52,030 nucleotides of DNA from Polyangiaceae bacterium. Its GTDB lineage: Bacteria > Myxococcota_A > Polyangia > Polyangiales > Polyangiaceae. Position 1 is the first letter of the stretch. Each line of letters opens with the position of its first letter. The notes below the pieces were generated by a model that saw only the letters and a list, made by a program, of their open reading frames with translations, searched no databases and was not told the origin of the DNA. The translations under genes were made by a program, and so were the position numbers. Below, piece by piece: positions 15,955 through 25,039 of the stretch. Where the stretch lies: positions 1 through 52,030 of the forward strand of contig JADLFU010000093.1 of assembly GCA_020849655.1 (NCBI GenBank). Reading direction: 5' to 3'.

Positions 15955-16560
15955 TCACGGCGGCGCGACGCGCGCGCCGCGGCCGAGCGCGCGCTCGACG
16001 AGCGCGATGGGCCTGCCGACGCTCTCCCGCACGAGCGCCCAGCCGGCGCCGAGGTACGGCCGGCGATCGGCGGCCGCGCCGACCGCGTCGATGCCGAACG
16101 ACCGCGCGAGGAACACCGCGCGCGCCCCGTACACGCGCTGCGTGCAGACGATCGCGCTCGTCACGCCGAACACCGCGCGCGCCCGGTGCATGCTGTCGAG
16201 CGTGCGGAACCCCGCGTCGTCGCGCGCGATCTTCTCGCCGGGCACGCCGCGCGCCACGAGCCACCGCGTCATCGCGCCGGGCTCGTCGTAGCTCGGCGAG
16301 CCGTGATCACCCGTCACGAGCACCCGCGCGACGCGCCCCGACGCGAGCAGCGCCTCGGCGCAGCGCAGGCGATCCTCGAGCACCGCCGACGGCTCGTCGC
16401 CGCGCAGCCCCGCGCCGGGCACGATCACCACCTCGCGCGCGGGCGCGACGTCGAGCTCGAACCGCAGGCCCCGCACCGCCGCGAGCACCCACGCGTTCGC
16501 GCCCATCCACGCGGCGACGAGCGCCAGCCCCGCCGCCACGAGCGGCCTCACCTTCTGCAT
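15955..16560 (-). CDS. SanA/YdcF-type DUF218 envelope protein
   Basis: 201 residues from the ATG at 16560; an upstream extension lacks any signal. One N-terminal membrane segment (VAAGLALVAAWMGANAWVL) anchors a DUF218 domain. Family blocks are visible: VVIVPGAGL, LEDRLRCAEALLASGRV, VLVTGDHG, PGAMTRWLVARGVP, DDAGFRTLDSMHRA and VCTQRVYGARAVFLA. SanA affects outer-membrane permeability in enterobacteria, but its chemistry is not established. The gene is divergent from the MFS transporter, with 55 bases between. Confidence 0.85.
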   Translation of the reverse strand: MQKVRPLVAAGLALVAAWMGANAWVLAAVRGLRFELDVAPAREVVIVPGAGLRGDEPSAVLEDRLRCAEALLASGRVARVLVTGDHGSPSYDEPGAMTRWLVARGVPGEKIARDDAGFRTLDSMHRARAVFGVTSAIVCTQRVYGARAVFLARSFGIDAVGAAADRRPYLGAGWALVRESVGRPIALVERALGRGARVAPP

Positions 16561-16600
16561 GCGGTGGGCGGACGGCGCGGCCACGTCGAGGTCAGCCTCG

Positions 16601-16606
16601 TATACC
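16601..16606 (+). promoter_or_regulatory. Putative -10 box for the MFS transporter
   Basis: TATACC lies nine bases before the GTG at 16616. No convincing -35 is seen. The position would give a leader of zero to three bases. Confidence 0.3.
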
Positions 16607-16615
16607 CTGCGCCGC

Positions 16616-17827
16616 GTGATCAAGCGCCCGCTGACCGTCGTGATGCTGCTCACGGGGCTGAACCTGCTGAACTACCTCGACCGCTGGCTCATCGCCGCGG
16701 TGAGCCCGAACATCCAGCGCGAGCTCGGCCTCTCGGACGCGCAGACCGGCGGCGTCGGGTCTGCGTTTCTGTGGGGATATCTGCTGTTCTCGCCGCTGGT
16801 CGCGCTGCTCGGCGAGCGCGTGCGCCGCACGTGGCTCATCGGCGCCGGCGTCGCGCTCTGGTGCCTCGCCACCGCGGGCTCCGGGCTCGCGGCGACGTTC
16901 GCGACGCTGATCGCGATGCGCGTCGCGGTCGGGATCGGCGAGGCGAGCTACGCGTCGCTGTCGCCGACCCTCATCGACGAGATCTCCCCCGCCGCGAAGA
17001 AGGCGCGCACGCTCGCGATCTTCTACGCGGCCATCCCCGTCGGCAGCGCGCTCGGGTTCGTGGTCGGCGGCGCGCTCGACGCGGCGATCGGCTGGCGCGC
17101 CGCCTTCTATGTCGCGGGCGGGCCGGGCGTGCTGCTCGCGCTGTCGTGCTTCTTCATCGTCGACGCGCCGCCGAAGCCGCGCGAGCGCCGGGCGGGCCTC
17201 GTGGAGGCGCTGCGTGGCACGCTCCGCTCGCCGAGGTACGTGTGGCTGGTCGCGGGGTTCATCGCGCAGACCTTCGCGCTCGGCGGGTTCGGGTTCTGGG
17301 CGCCGCACTTCCTCGAGCGGACGTTCCACATGGAGCTGTCGAAGGCGAACACCACGCTGGGCGGCATCCTCGTCGTCACCGGCCTCGCGGGCGCGATCCT
17401 CGGCGGCGTCGTCGCCGACCGCTCGCGCGACCACGATCGCGTGCGCGCGCAGGTGCGGGTCTGCGCGGTGACGGCGGCGCTCGCGGTGCCGTTCGCGGCG
17501 TGGGCGGTGCTCGCGGGCTCGCCCGTCGCGTTCTTCGTCGCGCTCGGGCTCGCGGAGCTGTTCATCTTCTCGTCGACGGCGCCGTTCAACGCGGCGCTGA
17601 TGGCGTCGGTGCCGTTCGGGCTGCGCGCGATGGCGATGGCGTTCTCGATCTTCGCCGGGCACCTGCTCGGCGACATCATCAGCGAGCCGCTCGTCGGCGA
17701 GCTGTCCGACCGCCTCGGCAGCCTGCGCCCCGCGATGTACGTGCTCGCCGCCGCCGTCGTCGTCAACGCGCTCGCGTGGGGCGCGGCGCTCCGTGCGCGG
17801 CAGGTGGTCGACGAGCCCGCGTCGTAG
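16616..17827 (+). CDS. MFS transporter (spinster-like)
   Basis: 403 residues from a GTG. About twelve hydrophobic segments are present. The first is followed by NYLDRWLIAAVSPNIQRELG and LSDAQTGGVGSAFLWGY, the pattern of spinster-type major facilitator proteins. GEASYASLSPTLIDEI and GSALGFVVGG fit the fourth and fifth helices. The substrate is unknown; relatives carry sphingolipids, sugars or organic acids. A possible -10 (TATACC) sits just upstream, which may give a leaderless message. No coupled gene on this strand. Confidence 0.85.
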   Translation: MIKRPLTVVMLLTGLNLLNYLDRWLIAAVSPNIQRELGLSDAQTGGVGSAFLWGYLLFSPLVALLGERVRRTWLIGAGVALWCLATAGSGLAATFATLIAMRVAVGIGEASYASLSPTLIDEISPAAKKARTLAIFYAAIPVGSALGFVVGGALDAAIGWRAAFYVAGGPGVLLALSCFFIVDAPPKPRERRAGLVEALRGTLRSPRYVWLVAGFIAQTFALGGFGFWAPHFLERTFHMELSKANTTLGGILVVTGLAGAILGGVVADRSRDHDRVRAQVRVCAVTAALAVPFAAWAVLAGSPVAFFVALGLAELFIFSSTAPFNAALMASVPFGLRAMAMAFSIFAGHLLGDIISEPLVGELSDRLGSLRPAMYVLAAAVVVNALAWGAALRARQVVDEPAS

Positions 17828-17873
17828 ACCGCGCGAGGCGCGACGCATCGGCGGCGCCGCTCGCGCCCCGTCG

Positions 17874-19592
17874 TCACCGCCCCGACGCCGCGAGCGCGAG
17901 GCGCGTCGCCGTGTCGGCGCTCACGAGCTCGACGTGCGAAGGCAAGAGCTTCGCCATCGCGGCGAACGAGTTCTCGAGCGTCAGGCCGCCGTCGCTCGTC
18001 ATGTACACCCAGGTGACGCTGCCCCGCGGGAGCGCGGCGAGCTCGTCGGCCATCTTCTGTGGTCCGTGGAAGAAGGGATCACTGTCATCGTTCACGCCGC
18101 GCCACTCGCGCGGCTTGAACACCACCACGAGCGCGCCGCCCGCGCCCGCGATCACCTCGAACAGCTGCTCCTTCGGCCACCAGGGGAAGGCGATGCCCTT
18201 GTACGGCACGTTCGTCGGGAAGACGCCGCGCACCTGCCGTCCGTACTTGGGCAAGAAGATCTCCTCGGCGTCGCGCCAGCTGTCGAACCACTCCCAGTGC
18301 ACGACGCCGGCGACGCCGAGCACGCGCGCGTCGGCCTCCGTCGCCGCGGCGAAGCGGTCTTGATCGGCCGGCGCGAGCGACGACGGGTAGGCGTACAGGT
18401 GACCGCTCGGCGGCAGCGCGAAGTAGTCGCGCTTCGTCTCGTGGCTCCGGTCGTAGTACCAGCGGAGCACGTCCGGCGCGAGGCGCGCGAGGTGCGGCGA
18501 GATCGTCCACGTGAGCGGCGGACAGGCCGGATCGGCCGCGCAGTCGGCGAGGCGCTGACGAAACCAGTCGCGGCGCGCGCTCAGCATGTACGCGAGGTTG
18601 TCGCCGTCGCCGACGAAGAAGGCCGCGTAGTTTTTGTTTGGATCGTACTGTGTCGTCTCCGGGGGGTTCTGCTGCACCACGCCGGGGCCTGTGATGGGGG
18701 CGCCGACCGTGGAGTAGTACGAGAGGTTGCCGGCCTCGCTGGCGATCGCGCCCATGTTGCGGGAGTCGAGGCAGCGGGTCTGCGCCTCGTACAGGTAGCC
18801 GCCGAGGACGTTCCACGTGCTGTTGTAGCCGTACACGGCGACCGGCGACGGCCAGCGACCGGCGTTGACGATGTCGCTCAAGAGCGCGCGCTCCGGATCG
18901 TCCTTCACGCAGCCGTTGACGAGGTACAGCGCGAACAGCCGCTCCGAGAACACGAGGTCGACCAGCGCCGGCCCCATGTCGGAGGTGAGCGCCGGGCGCG
19001 CGGGATCGGCCGGCGCGCGGTCGTAGCCGGGGCTGAGCATCGCGAGGCCGGTCGTGCGTGGGCCGTAGGTGTCGAACACGTAACGGGTGGCGGCGAGCGG
19101 CGTCGGCTTGTCGGCGAACACGTCGACCGCGTCCACCACCGGCGCTGTGCAGCCCGGCGACGCGGCCTCGTCGAGCGGCACGGCGCCCTCCGCCGCGGCG
19201 AGCGTGAGGACGCTGGGCAAGAGCGCCTGTTGCTGTTGGTAGTTGTACCTGACGCAGCGCCCCACCCGGGCGACGCAGCGAGAGAGGAAGTCCGCCTCGT
19301 CGAGCGTCTCGTGCGCCACGAGGCCGAGCTCCGCGACCCACCCGGCGTCGTGCGCCTCCCGCTCGACGAAGACGGAGCCGCCGGCCACGCGGTTCAGCAG
19401 CCCCGCGCACGCGTGCACGGCGAGCACCGTCGAGGCCGACACCCCGGGGGTGGCCCGGACGATCGTCAGCGGGTTTCGCGCGGGCGCCTGGGCGGGCGCC
19501 GACGCGCCCTCGCCGTCGCCGCAGCCGGCGGGACCGACGAGCGAGAGCGCGACGAGCGCCGTGATCGAGCCACAGACCGAGGTGCGAGCCAT
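17874..19592 (-). CDS. GxGYxYP-family putative glycoside hydrolase, lipoprotein
   Basis: 572 residues. A lipobox (LVGPAGC) opens the protein. The C-terminal two thirds carry blocks of the GxGYxYP family: FFVGDGDNLAYML, PLTWTISPHLA, and the name-giving stretch here as PPSGHLYAYPSS. The first Gly-x-Gly is thus altered to SGHLYAYP, while the Tyr-x-Tyr-Pro part is kept. The family is predicted to act on carbohydrates, but activity is not proven. A TGATATCC element and GGGAGG lie just before the ATG. The gene is divergent from the methyltransferase gene at 19666. Confidence 0.72.
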   Translation of the reverse strand: MARTSVCGSITALVALSLVGPAGCGDGEGASAPAQAPARNPLTIVRATPGVSASTVLAVHACAGLLNRVAGGSVFVEREAHDAGWVAELGLVAHETLDEADFLSRCVARVGRCVRYNYQQQQALLPSVLTLAAAEGAVPLDEAASPGCTAPVVDAVDVFADKPTPLAATRYVFDTYGPRTTGLAMLSPGYDRAPADPARPALTSDMGPALVDLVFSERLFALYLVNGCVKDDPERALLSDIVNAGRWPSPVAVYGYNSTWNVLGGYLYEAQTRCLDSRNMGAIASEAGNLSYYSTVGAPITGPGVVQQNPPETTQYDPNKNYAAFFVGDGDNLAYMLSARRDWFRQRLADCAADPACPPLTWTISPHLARLAPDVLRWYYDRSHETKRDYFALPPSGHLYAYPSSLAPADQDRFAAATEADARVLGVAGVVHWEWFDSWRDAEEIFLPKYGRQVRGVFPTNVPYKGIAFPWWPKEQLFEVIAGAGGALVVVFKPREWRGVNDDSDPFFHGPQKMADELAALPRGSVTWVYMTSDGGLTLENSFAAMAKLLPSHVELVSADTATRLALAASGR

Positions 19593-19628
19593 GCCTCCCG
19601 GATATCACGGCGCGCCTCGTTGGCTCGC

Positions 19629-19657
19629 TTGGTCGGCGCCGCGAGAGACCGTATCGT
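19629..19657 (+). promoter_or_regulatory. Putative promoter abutting the methyltransferase start
   Basis: TTGGTC (19629), a 17-base spacer and TATCGT (19652), then eight bases to the GTG at 19666. The geometry predicts a message starting within about two bases of the start codon. Confidence 0.4.
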
Positions 19658-19665
19658 CGCCTACC

Positions 19666-20940
19666 GTGAAGAGCCTCGAGCAGGCGGTGCAGCTGTTTCA
19701 AGCGGGGAAGCTCGCCGAGGCCGAGGCCGCGTGCCGCGCCTTCCGCAAGAAGGCGCCGAAGCACCCCGGCGCGCTGCACCTCGAGGGGCTGTGCGCGGCG
19801 GGCAGGGGCGCGGTGGGCGAGGCGATCGAGCTGCTCGAGCGGGCGGCGAGGCACGCGCCCGCGTACGAGGAGGCCCAGCACGATCTCGGGCACCTCTACG
19901 CGCGCGCGGGGCGGGCCGAGGACGCGGAGCGCGTCTGGCGCCGATCGATCGCGCGGTTCCCCATGTCGCCCGCCGCGTACGACGCGCTCGGCGTGCTGCT
20001 GACGCGCGCGCGCCGCTTCGACGAGGCCATCCTGTTGCTCGTCACCGCGCTCGGCCTCGACGCGGGGGATCCGCTGGCGAGGAAGCACCTCGGGGACACC
20101 CACTGGGACGCCGGGCGAGAGGCGGAGGCGATGCCCCACCACGAGGCGGCGTTCGATCTGTGGCGAGGGCCGCCCGATCCCGTGTTCTTCGAGCACCTCT
20201 GGCAGCAGGCGACGAGGGCGGGCAAGCACGACCGGGCGCGCGCGGTGCTCGAGCGGTGGCGAGAGGGGTGCCCCGACGATCCGGTCGCGGCGCACCTGCT
20301 CGCCGCGTCGTCGGGGGGCGCCGCGCCCGCCCGCGCGAGCGACGGGTACGTCGAGCACACCTTCGACGCCTTCGCCGCGACGTTCGACGAGCAGCTCGCG
20401 TCCATCGGGTACCGCACCCACACGCTCGTCGCCGAGGCGCTCGTGCGCGCGCGGCCCGAGGAGGGCGAGGTCGGGCTCGACGCGGGCTGCGGCACGGGGC
20501 TCTGCGGCCCGCTGCTGCGCCCGCGCGCGCGGCGGCTCGTCGGGGTCGATCTGTCGAGCGCGATGCTCGCGCGCGCGGCGGGCACCGGGTGCTACGACGA
20601 GCTGGTCCACGCGGAGCTGTCGAGGTTCCTCGCCGAGCGCGGCGGCTTCGACTGGATCGTGAGCGCGGACACGCTCTGCTACTTCGGCGAGCTCGCTGGG
20701 GTCCTCGGCGGCGTGGCGCGCGCGCTGCTCTCCGGCGGGCACGTCGTCTTCAGCGTGGAGCGCCTCGCGGACGGCGACGCCTTCGCGCTGCAGGCGCACG
20801 GCCGCTACAGCCACACCCCGGCGTTCGTCGAGCGCTCGCTCGGGGACGCGGGGCTCACCCTCGTCGCGCAGGCGACCGAGACGCTGCGCCACGAGAACGG
20901 CCGGCCGGTCGAGGGGCTGATCGTCACCGCCGCGCGGTGA
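19666..20940 (+). CDS. TPR-domain SAM-dependent methyltransferase
   Basis: 424 residues from a GTG. Residues about 1-200 are tetratricopeptide repeats (AVQLFQAGKLAEAEAACRAF, GALHLEGLCAAGRGAVGEAIELL, AQHDLGHLYARAGRAEDAERV, AYDALGVLLTRARRFDEAI). A class I methyltransferase domain follows, with motif I VGLDAGCGTGLCGPLL, VGVDLSSAMLARA and an acidic core FDWIVSADTLCYFGEL. Similar TPR-methyltransferases are common in proteobacteria; the acceptor is unknown. Its stop (TGA) directly abuts the reverse-strand stop of the next gene, forming TGATCA at 20938-20943. Confidence 0.88.
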   Translation: MKSLEQAVQLFQAGKLAEAEAACRAFRKKAPKHPGALHLEGLCAAGRGAVGEAIELLERAARHAPAYEEAQHDLGHLYARAGRAEDAERVWRRSIARFPMSPAAYDALGVLLTRARRFDEAILLLVTALGLDAGDPLARKHLGDTHWDAGREAEAMPHHEAAFDLWRGPPDPVFFEHLWQQATRAGKHDRARAVLERWREGCPDDPVAAHLLAASSGGAAPARASDGYVEHTFDAFAATFDEQLASIGYRTHTLVAEALVRARPEEGEVGLDAGCGTGLCGPLLRPRARRLVGVDLSSAMLARAAGTGCYDELVHAELSRFLAERGGFDWIVSADTLCYFGELAGVLGGVARALLSGGHVVFSVERLADGDAFALQAHGRYSHTPAFVERSLGDAGLTLVAQATETLRHENGRPVEGLIVTAAR

Positions 20941-22134
20941 TCACTCGAGGCGATCGTCCCACGCCGGCGAGCCGTCGAGCGCCGCGGCCAGCCACGTCGC
21001 GAACGTCACGCCGCGCACGACGCTCGTGTCCATCGCGCCGATCTTGATGTTGCCGAGCTTCGTCGCCGCGCCCGGCGGCAGCTTGACGGCCTTCAGATCG
21101 TCGCCGATGAGGCCGTCGACGCCGCCGAGCAGCGTCGTGTGCACGGCGCCCGCGACGAAGAAGCGCTTCAGGCGGTCGGGGTACGCCGCGGTCAGGCGCC
21201 CCGTCTCGTCGACGAGCGCCGCGTGGTAGTCGGCCGCGGGCACCTGGAGGAACACGTCGGAGATCACGTAGTCCTCGTACGAGGAGAACATCGCGACGCG
21301 CAGCTTCGGATCGTGCTCGAGGCCGTAGCGCAGGAGCCCCGTGACGTGCCCGCGCGCGACGCAGTCGGGGCAGCTCTTCGGGAGCAAGGGATCGATGCCG
21401 AGCTCCGACAGCACCCCCGAGAGGAACCCCTCGTCGCCCGGCCGGCCGAGCCCTGGGCCCGCGTCGTTCACGACGAGCAGCTCCTGATCGGGGTACGCGG
21501 CGCGCACGAGGATGGCCGCGAGGATGGTGCCGTAGCCGCCGCCGCTCGAGCCCGCGAGCACGATGCGCCGCGGGTGGGGGAACCTCCGGCGCGCGACGTC
21601 GAGGCCCGCCGAGAGGTTCGCGAGGCCGCGCTGATCGCGGTCGATCGTCCCGTCGCCGTCGTCGTCGTGCGCGGCGTCCCCGGCGAACATCGAGCCGTCG
21701 CAGTACGGAAAGTAGACGAGATCGTGCGCGGCGAGCGGGTTGGTAGGCTTACCAGGATCGAGCACGTCGAGCTTCGCGGGGAGCGTCTCGGTCGCCTGCG
21801 TGATCGCGAGGCAGAACGTCGACCAGCACGCGCCGCCGCCCTGGAGGAAGAGGAAGAGATCGTCGCTCGCGCCCTCGCGCACCATCACGCCGTAGGGCTC
21901 GCCGGTCATGCAGACGGGCCCGGACGCCGGATCGAACGTGTAGCGCGCCACGCCGCCGTCGTCGGCGGTCGCGCTGATCCTGGCCTTGCCGACGTACTTG
22001 CCGGCGCCCTGATCGAGGATCTCCTGGAACACCGACGGCTTCGGCGCGGGCGCGGCGGGCTCGTCGGAGCCTCCGCAGGCGGCGGCGACGAGGGCGACCA
22101 TGGCGGCGAGCGAGAGGCGCGCGAGGCGGGGCAT
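20941..22134 (-). CDS. Pectinacetylesterase-like lipoprotein hydrolase
   Basis: 397 residues. Lipobox VAAAC, then an alpha/beta-hydrolase-type domain with LFLQGGGACW, VYFPYCDGSMFAG and the nucleophile elbow GSSGGGYG. Asp and His partners are likely in DYVISD and GAVHTTL. These blocks match the PAE/Notum-like family, whose members remove acetyl or acyl groups from polysaccharides or proteins. The ribosome site TAGGAG lies seven bases before the ATG and includes the stop codon of the metallophosphatase gene upstream, so it is the third gene of a leftward operon (24890 to 20941). Confidence 0.8.
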   Translation of the reverse strand: MPRLARLSLAAMVALVAAACGGSDEPAAPAPKPSVFQEILDQGAGKYVGKARISATADDGGVARYTFDPASGPVCMTGEPYGVMVREGASDDLFLFLQGGGACWSTFCLAITQATETLPAKLDVLDPGKPTNPLAAHDLVYFPYCDGSMFAGDAAHDDDGDGTIDRDQRGLANLSAGLDVARRRFPHPRRIVLAGSSGGGYGTILAAILVRAAYPDQELLVVNDAGPGLGRPGDEGFLSGVLSELGIDPLLPKSCPDCVARGHVTGLLRYGLEHDPKLRVAMFSSYEDYVISDVFLQVPAADYHAALVDETGRLTAAYPDRLKRFFVAGAVHTTLLGGVDGLIGDDLKAVKLPPGAATKLGNIKIGAMDTSVVRGVTFATWLAAALDGSPAWDDRLE

Positions 22135-22143
22135 GCGCGGCTC

Positions 22144-23094
22144 CTACCTTGGAGACGACCGCGCGGGCAGGACGCGCGAGTAGAGGATCTCTCCGTCGTG
22201 CCGGATGAGATCGATCCGGGCGCCGGACGCGCCAGCGTCGACGGCGACGAAGCCGAGCTCGCTCGCGGCGAAGTGCGCGCGCGTCTCGCCCGCGACCGCC
22301 GTCGCCTCGCTGCCCGCGCCCGAGACGACGAGCGCGGTCCCGCGGCAGGGACCGGCCAGCCACTGCAGCGAGTGATCGTGCCCGGAGAGGTACAGATCCG
22401 CGCGCCCGCAGACGGCGTCGTCGAGCAGCGATCTCACCCCGTGCCCCGACGCCACCGGGAAGAACGACGGCAGCCCGTCGTACGCGCCCGCGTCGCCGTG
22501 CCGCCCGCGCGAGCGTCGCGGGTGGTGACCGACGGCGACGCGGAACCCGGCGGCCTCGTCGAGCGCGCGCGCGACGGCTCGCCGCGCGACAGGGCGACCG
22601 AACATCGCGCCGGCGGTGTCGACGCCGACCACCGTCACCGGCCCCGCGTCGAGGGAGAAGGAGCGGCGCACGCGGGGGGCGCCCTCGGGGAGGCGCGTCA
22701 GGTGAGACGCCCGCTCCGGGTAGAAGCCGCCGCCCTCGTCGTGGTTGCCGATCACGCCGAACACCGGCACCCCGAGCGTCGCGAACGGCCTGACGACCAG
22801 CCGCTCGATCGCCGGATCGTCGTCGCCGAGGGCGCCCCGCGGGTAGATGAGATCGCCGAGCAGCACCGCGAAGTCACAGCCCGCGAGCGCACAGTGCGCG
22901 CGCATCCGCTCGGCGGTCTTCGAGAGGCCCACCTCGCTCTTGCCCGTGTCGCCGATTGCAACAAACCTCACACGTTCGGCGCGCGGCGCCACGCTGAAGC
23001 GCGCGAGCGGCGGCTCCTCGGCGCGGCACGAGAGCGCGCCCGCGCCGAGCGCCGCCGCGAGCGCGCACGTGCCCACGCTGCGGGCGCGCGGCAC
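22144..23094 (-). CDS. Exported metallophosphoesterase (acid phosphatase type)
   Basis: 316 residues from a GTG two bases after the preceding stop. The N-terminus ends in a lipobox (GAGALSC). Calcineurin-type motifs are complete: GDTGKSEVG, GDLIYPRG, GNHDEGGG, GHHPRRS and SGHDHSLQW. The layout resembles tartrate-resistant (purple) acid phosphatases, so a periplasmic or outer-membrane phosphomonoesterase is likely. It sits between the pseudokinase-thioredoxin gene and the pectinacetylesterase-like gene in one operon; all three act outside the cytoplasm or reach across the membrane. Codons over the GDTG motif (22954-22974) are unusually AT-rich. Confidence 0.85.
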   Translation of the reverse strand: MPRARSVGTCALAAALGAGALSCRAEEPPLARFSVAPRAERVRFVAIGDTGKSEVGLSKTAERMRAHCALAGCDFAVLLGDLIYPRGALGDDDPAIERLVVRPFATLGVPVFGVIGNHDEGGGFYPERASHLTRLPEGAPRVRRSFSLDAGPVTVVGVDTAGAMFGRPVARRAVARALDEAAGFRVAVGHHPRRSRGRHGDAGAYDGLPSFFPVASGHGVRSLLDDAVCGRADLYLSGHDHSLQWLAGPCRGTALVVSGAGSEATAVAGETRAHFAASELGFVAVDAGASGARIDLIRHDGEILYSRVLPARSSPR

Positions 23095-23096
23095 CG

Positions 23097-24890
23097 CTAC
23101 CGCTCGCCCTCGACGGTGGTCACGTTCGCGATCACGCGCGCGGAGTAGAGCCGCTCGCGCGGGAGCTTCGTGGCGATCACGCGCGAGCGGGCGGCCTCGG
23201 CCTCGATCACGCGCGAGAGCGCCTCGTGGCCCCACGCGCCGTCGATGCGCCTGCCGTCGATGAAGGACACCGGCGTGCCCCGCACGCCGAGCCGGCGCGC
23301 GAGCGAGGCGTCGCGCTCGATGCGCGCCTTCGCCCGGCGCGCGCCGATCGCGCGGGTCACGGCGCCGGCCGGCAGCCCCGCCTTGATGCCGAGCTCCTCG
23401 AGCCGGCCTGCGTCTGCCGGGCGCCCCGCGATCGCCTCGACGAACCTCCAGAAGGCGGCGTCGCCGCGCTCGTCGCGCACGAGCAGCGCCGCCTCGAGCG
23501 CGGCCGTCGCGTCGGCGGAGGTCGGCGACGGGTGGCTCTTCCACACGATCCGCAGCTCGCGCCCGAAGCGCGCCTCGAGCGCGGGCACCTCCGCGAGCAG
23601 CCGCGCCGTGAACGGGCACGTGAGATCGCCGAAGAGCACCAGCGTGACCAGCGCGTCGCGGTCGCCGCGCACGATCGCGTCGGCCTCGATCGGGACGAGC
23701 GCGTCGGCGTCCTCGCGGTAGGGCGGCGTGCTCGCGACGAGCGTCGAGAGGCCCGGCGCCTGCGAGGGTGACGGCGCGGACGCGCTCGCCGCCGCGGTCA
23801 TGGAAGGCGCCGTGACGGGCGGGGACGCGGCCGACGCGGAGGTGGCGGGCGTCGACGCGCCGGGAGGTGAGGCGAGCACCCAGGCGAGCGCGCCGCCGAG
23901 CGCGAGCGCGAACGCGCCGAGCACGCCGGCGACCGTCCACGCGAGCCCGGAGCCTTCGCCTCTCCTCTGCGGCAGGGGGGCGGCAGGGGGCCTCGGAGCG
24001 GGCCCGCCGCCTGTCGCCGTCGGCGTCGGCCCGGCCGGCGCGTCGACGCGCGGACGCTCGTCCGCAGGCGGGGGTGCATCACCCGACGGGCGACTCGGCG
24101 CGCCGCGCGAGACGGTCGAGAGCCCGTGCATCAGCACCTCGATCGTCGGCCGCGGAGACGGCGATCGCGCGAGCGCGAGGCGGAGCAGATCCTCGTGGCG
24201 CTCGCCGAGCCCCGCGCCGTCGATCGATCCCGACGCAGGCCCCGGCGCCTCGGCGCCCCGGAGCAGCGCGAGCGAGATCGACGCGAGACCGTACACGTCG
24301 GACCACGGGCCCGGCGTCGCGCCGTCCGCCAGCTCCGGCGGACACGCGCCCGGCGGGTACAGGGCGGCGACGCCGCGGGCGCCGTCGGCCGCCTCGGCGA
24401 CCTGCGCGAGGCCGAACAGATCGAGCGCGAGCGCGCCGTCCCGCACGACGACCGTGTCGAGCGAGACGGCGCCATGCACCATCCCCTGCTCGTGCAGCGC
24501 GGCGAGCGCGCGGGCGACGGGCGCGAGCGCCTGGGCGACCTCGATCGGCGTCCACGCGCGCCCGAGCCACGTCGAGCAGGGAGGGAGCGCGTCGCCGCGG
24601 CGCACGACCGCGATGCACGGCCGGCCGTCGATCGCCTCGACGCGCGCCGACAGGAGCGGCAGCAGGCTGCGCTCGCCTACCGCGTGGCGCCCAGCGCGCT
24701 CGACGGCCGCCGCGAGCGCCGACGACGACGTGTGCACCTCGACGCGCGGCGCGAGCGCGACCGTGTACGGGCGCTGATCGAGCGTCGATCGGCACGACAG
24801 CACGATCAGCTCGTCGCGCTCGCGCGCCACACCGAGCACCTCGTGCTCGCCGAGGATCACCTGCCCGAGCAGCGCGTCGACGCCGCTCAT
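23097..24890 (-). CDS. Pseudokinase-TM-DsbA/thioredoxin-fold fusion
   Basis: 597 residues from the ATG at 24890. Residues about 1-270 have a Hanks-kinase outline but a degenerate active site. HGAVSLDTVVV replaces HRDLKPEN, DLFGLAQ replaces DFG, no glycine loop or VAIK lysine is visible, and only the helix-F block DVYGLASISL is kept. A Pro/Ala-rich linker and one membrane helix (WTVAGVLGAFALALGGALAWVL) follow, then a second low-complexity linker. The C-terminal 170 residues or so form a DsbA-like thioredoxin domain (VTLVLFGDLTCPFTARLL, later RRLGVRGTPVSFIDG with the cis-Pro). Its redox motif is CPFT, with one Cys only. The kinase part should be cytoplasmic and the thioredoxin part periplasmic. 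Confidence 0.85.
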   Translation of the reverse strand: MSGVDALLGQVILGEHEVLGVARERDELIVLSCRSTLDQRPYTVALAPRVEVHTSSSALAAAVERAGRHAVGERSLLPLLSARVEAIDGRPCIAVVRRGDALPPCSTWLGRAWTPIEVAQALAPVARALAALHEQGMVHGAVSLDTVVVRDGALALDLFGLAQVAEAADGARGVAALYPPGACPPELADGATPGPWSDVYGLASISLALLRGAEAPGPASGSIDGAGLGERHEDLLRLALARSPSPRPTIEVLMHGLSTVSRGAPSRPSGDAPPPADERPRVDAPAGPTPTATGGGPAPRPPAAPLPQRRGEGSGLAWTVAGVLGAFALALGGALAWVLASPPGASTPATSASAASPPVTAPSMTAAASASAPSPSQAPGLSTLVASTPPYREDADALVPIEADAIVRGDRDALVTLVLFGDLTCPFTARLLAEVPALEARFGRELRIVWKSHPSPTSADATAALEAALLVRDERGDAAFWRFVEAIAGRPADAGRLEELGIKAGLPAGAVTRAIGARRAKARIERDASLARRLGVRGTPVSFIDGRRIDGAWGHEALSRVIEAEAARSRVIATKLPRERLYSARVIANVTTVEGER

Positions 24891-25009
24891 CGCGCGCCCG
24901 ACCGGGATCGTTCGATCATCGCGGGACAGTCTGGCGTCAAACGGGCCGCGGTTGCCAGGTTGTCGTTCGCCGCGCGCCGCGCCCGCGCGGGCGGGAGGGG
25001 TTTGCGCGC

Positions 25010-25025
25010 TGGCACGGGCCGTGCT
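25010..25025 (+). promoter_or_regulatory. Possible sigma54 (-24/-12) promoter
   Basis: TGGCACGGGCCGTGCT matches the consensus TGGCAC-N5-TTGCT except for one T. Myxobacteria use sigma54 widely. The start would fall about four bases before the ATG at 25040, which is awkwardly close, so this could be chance in GC-rich DNA. Confidence 0.3.
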
Positions 25026-25039
25026 CAAAGGCGCGCCGG

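Noticed and set aside
17828-17873. GGCGCGA...TCGCGCC inverted repeat between convergent genes
   Set aside because: Only seven pairs with a 17-base loop; easily expected by chance in this GC content.
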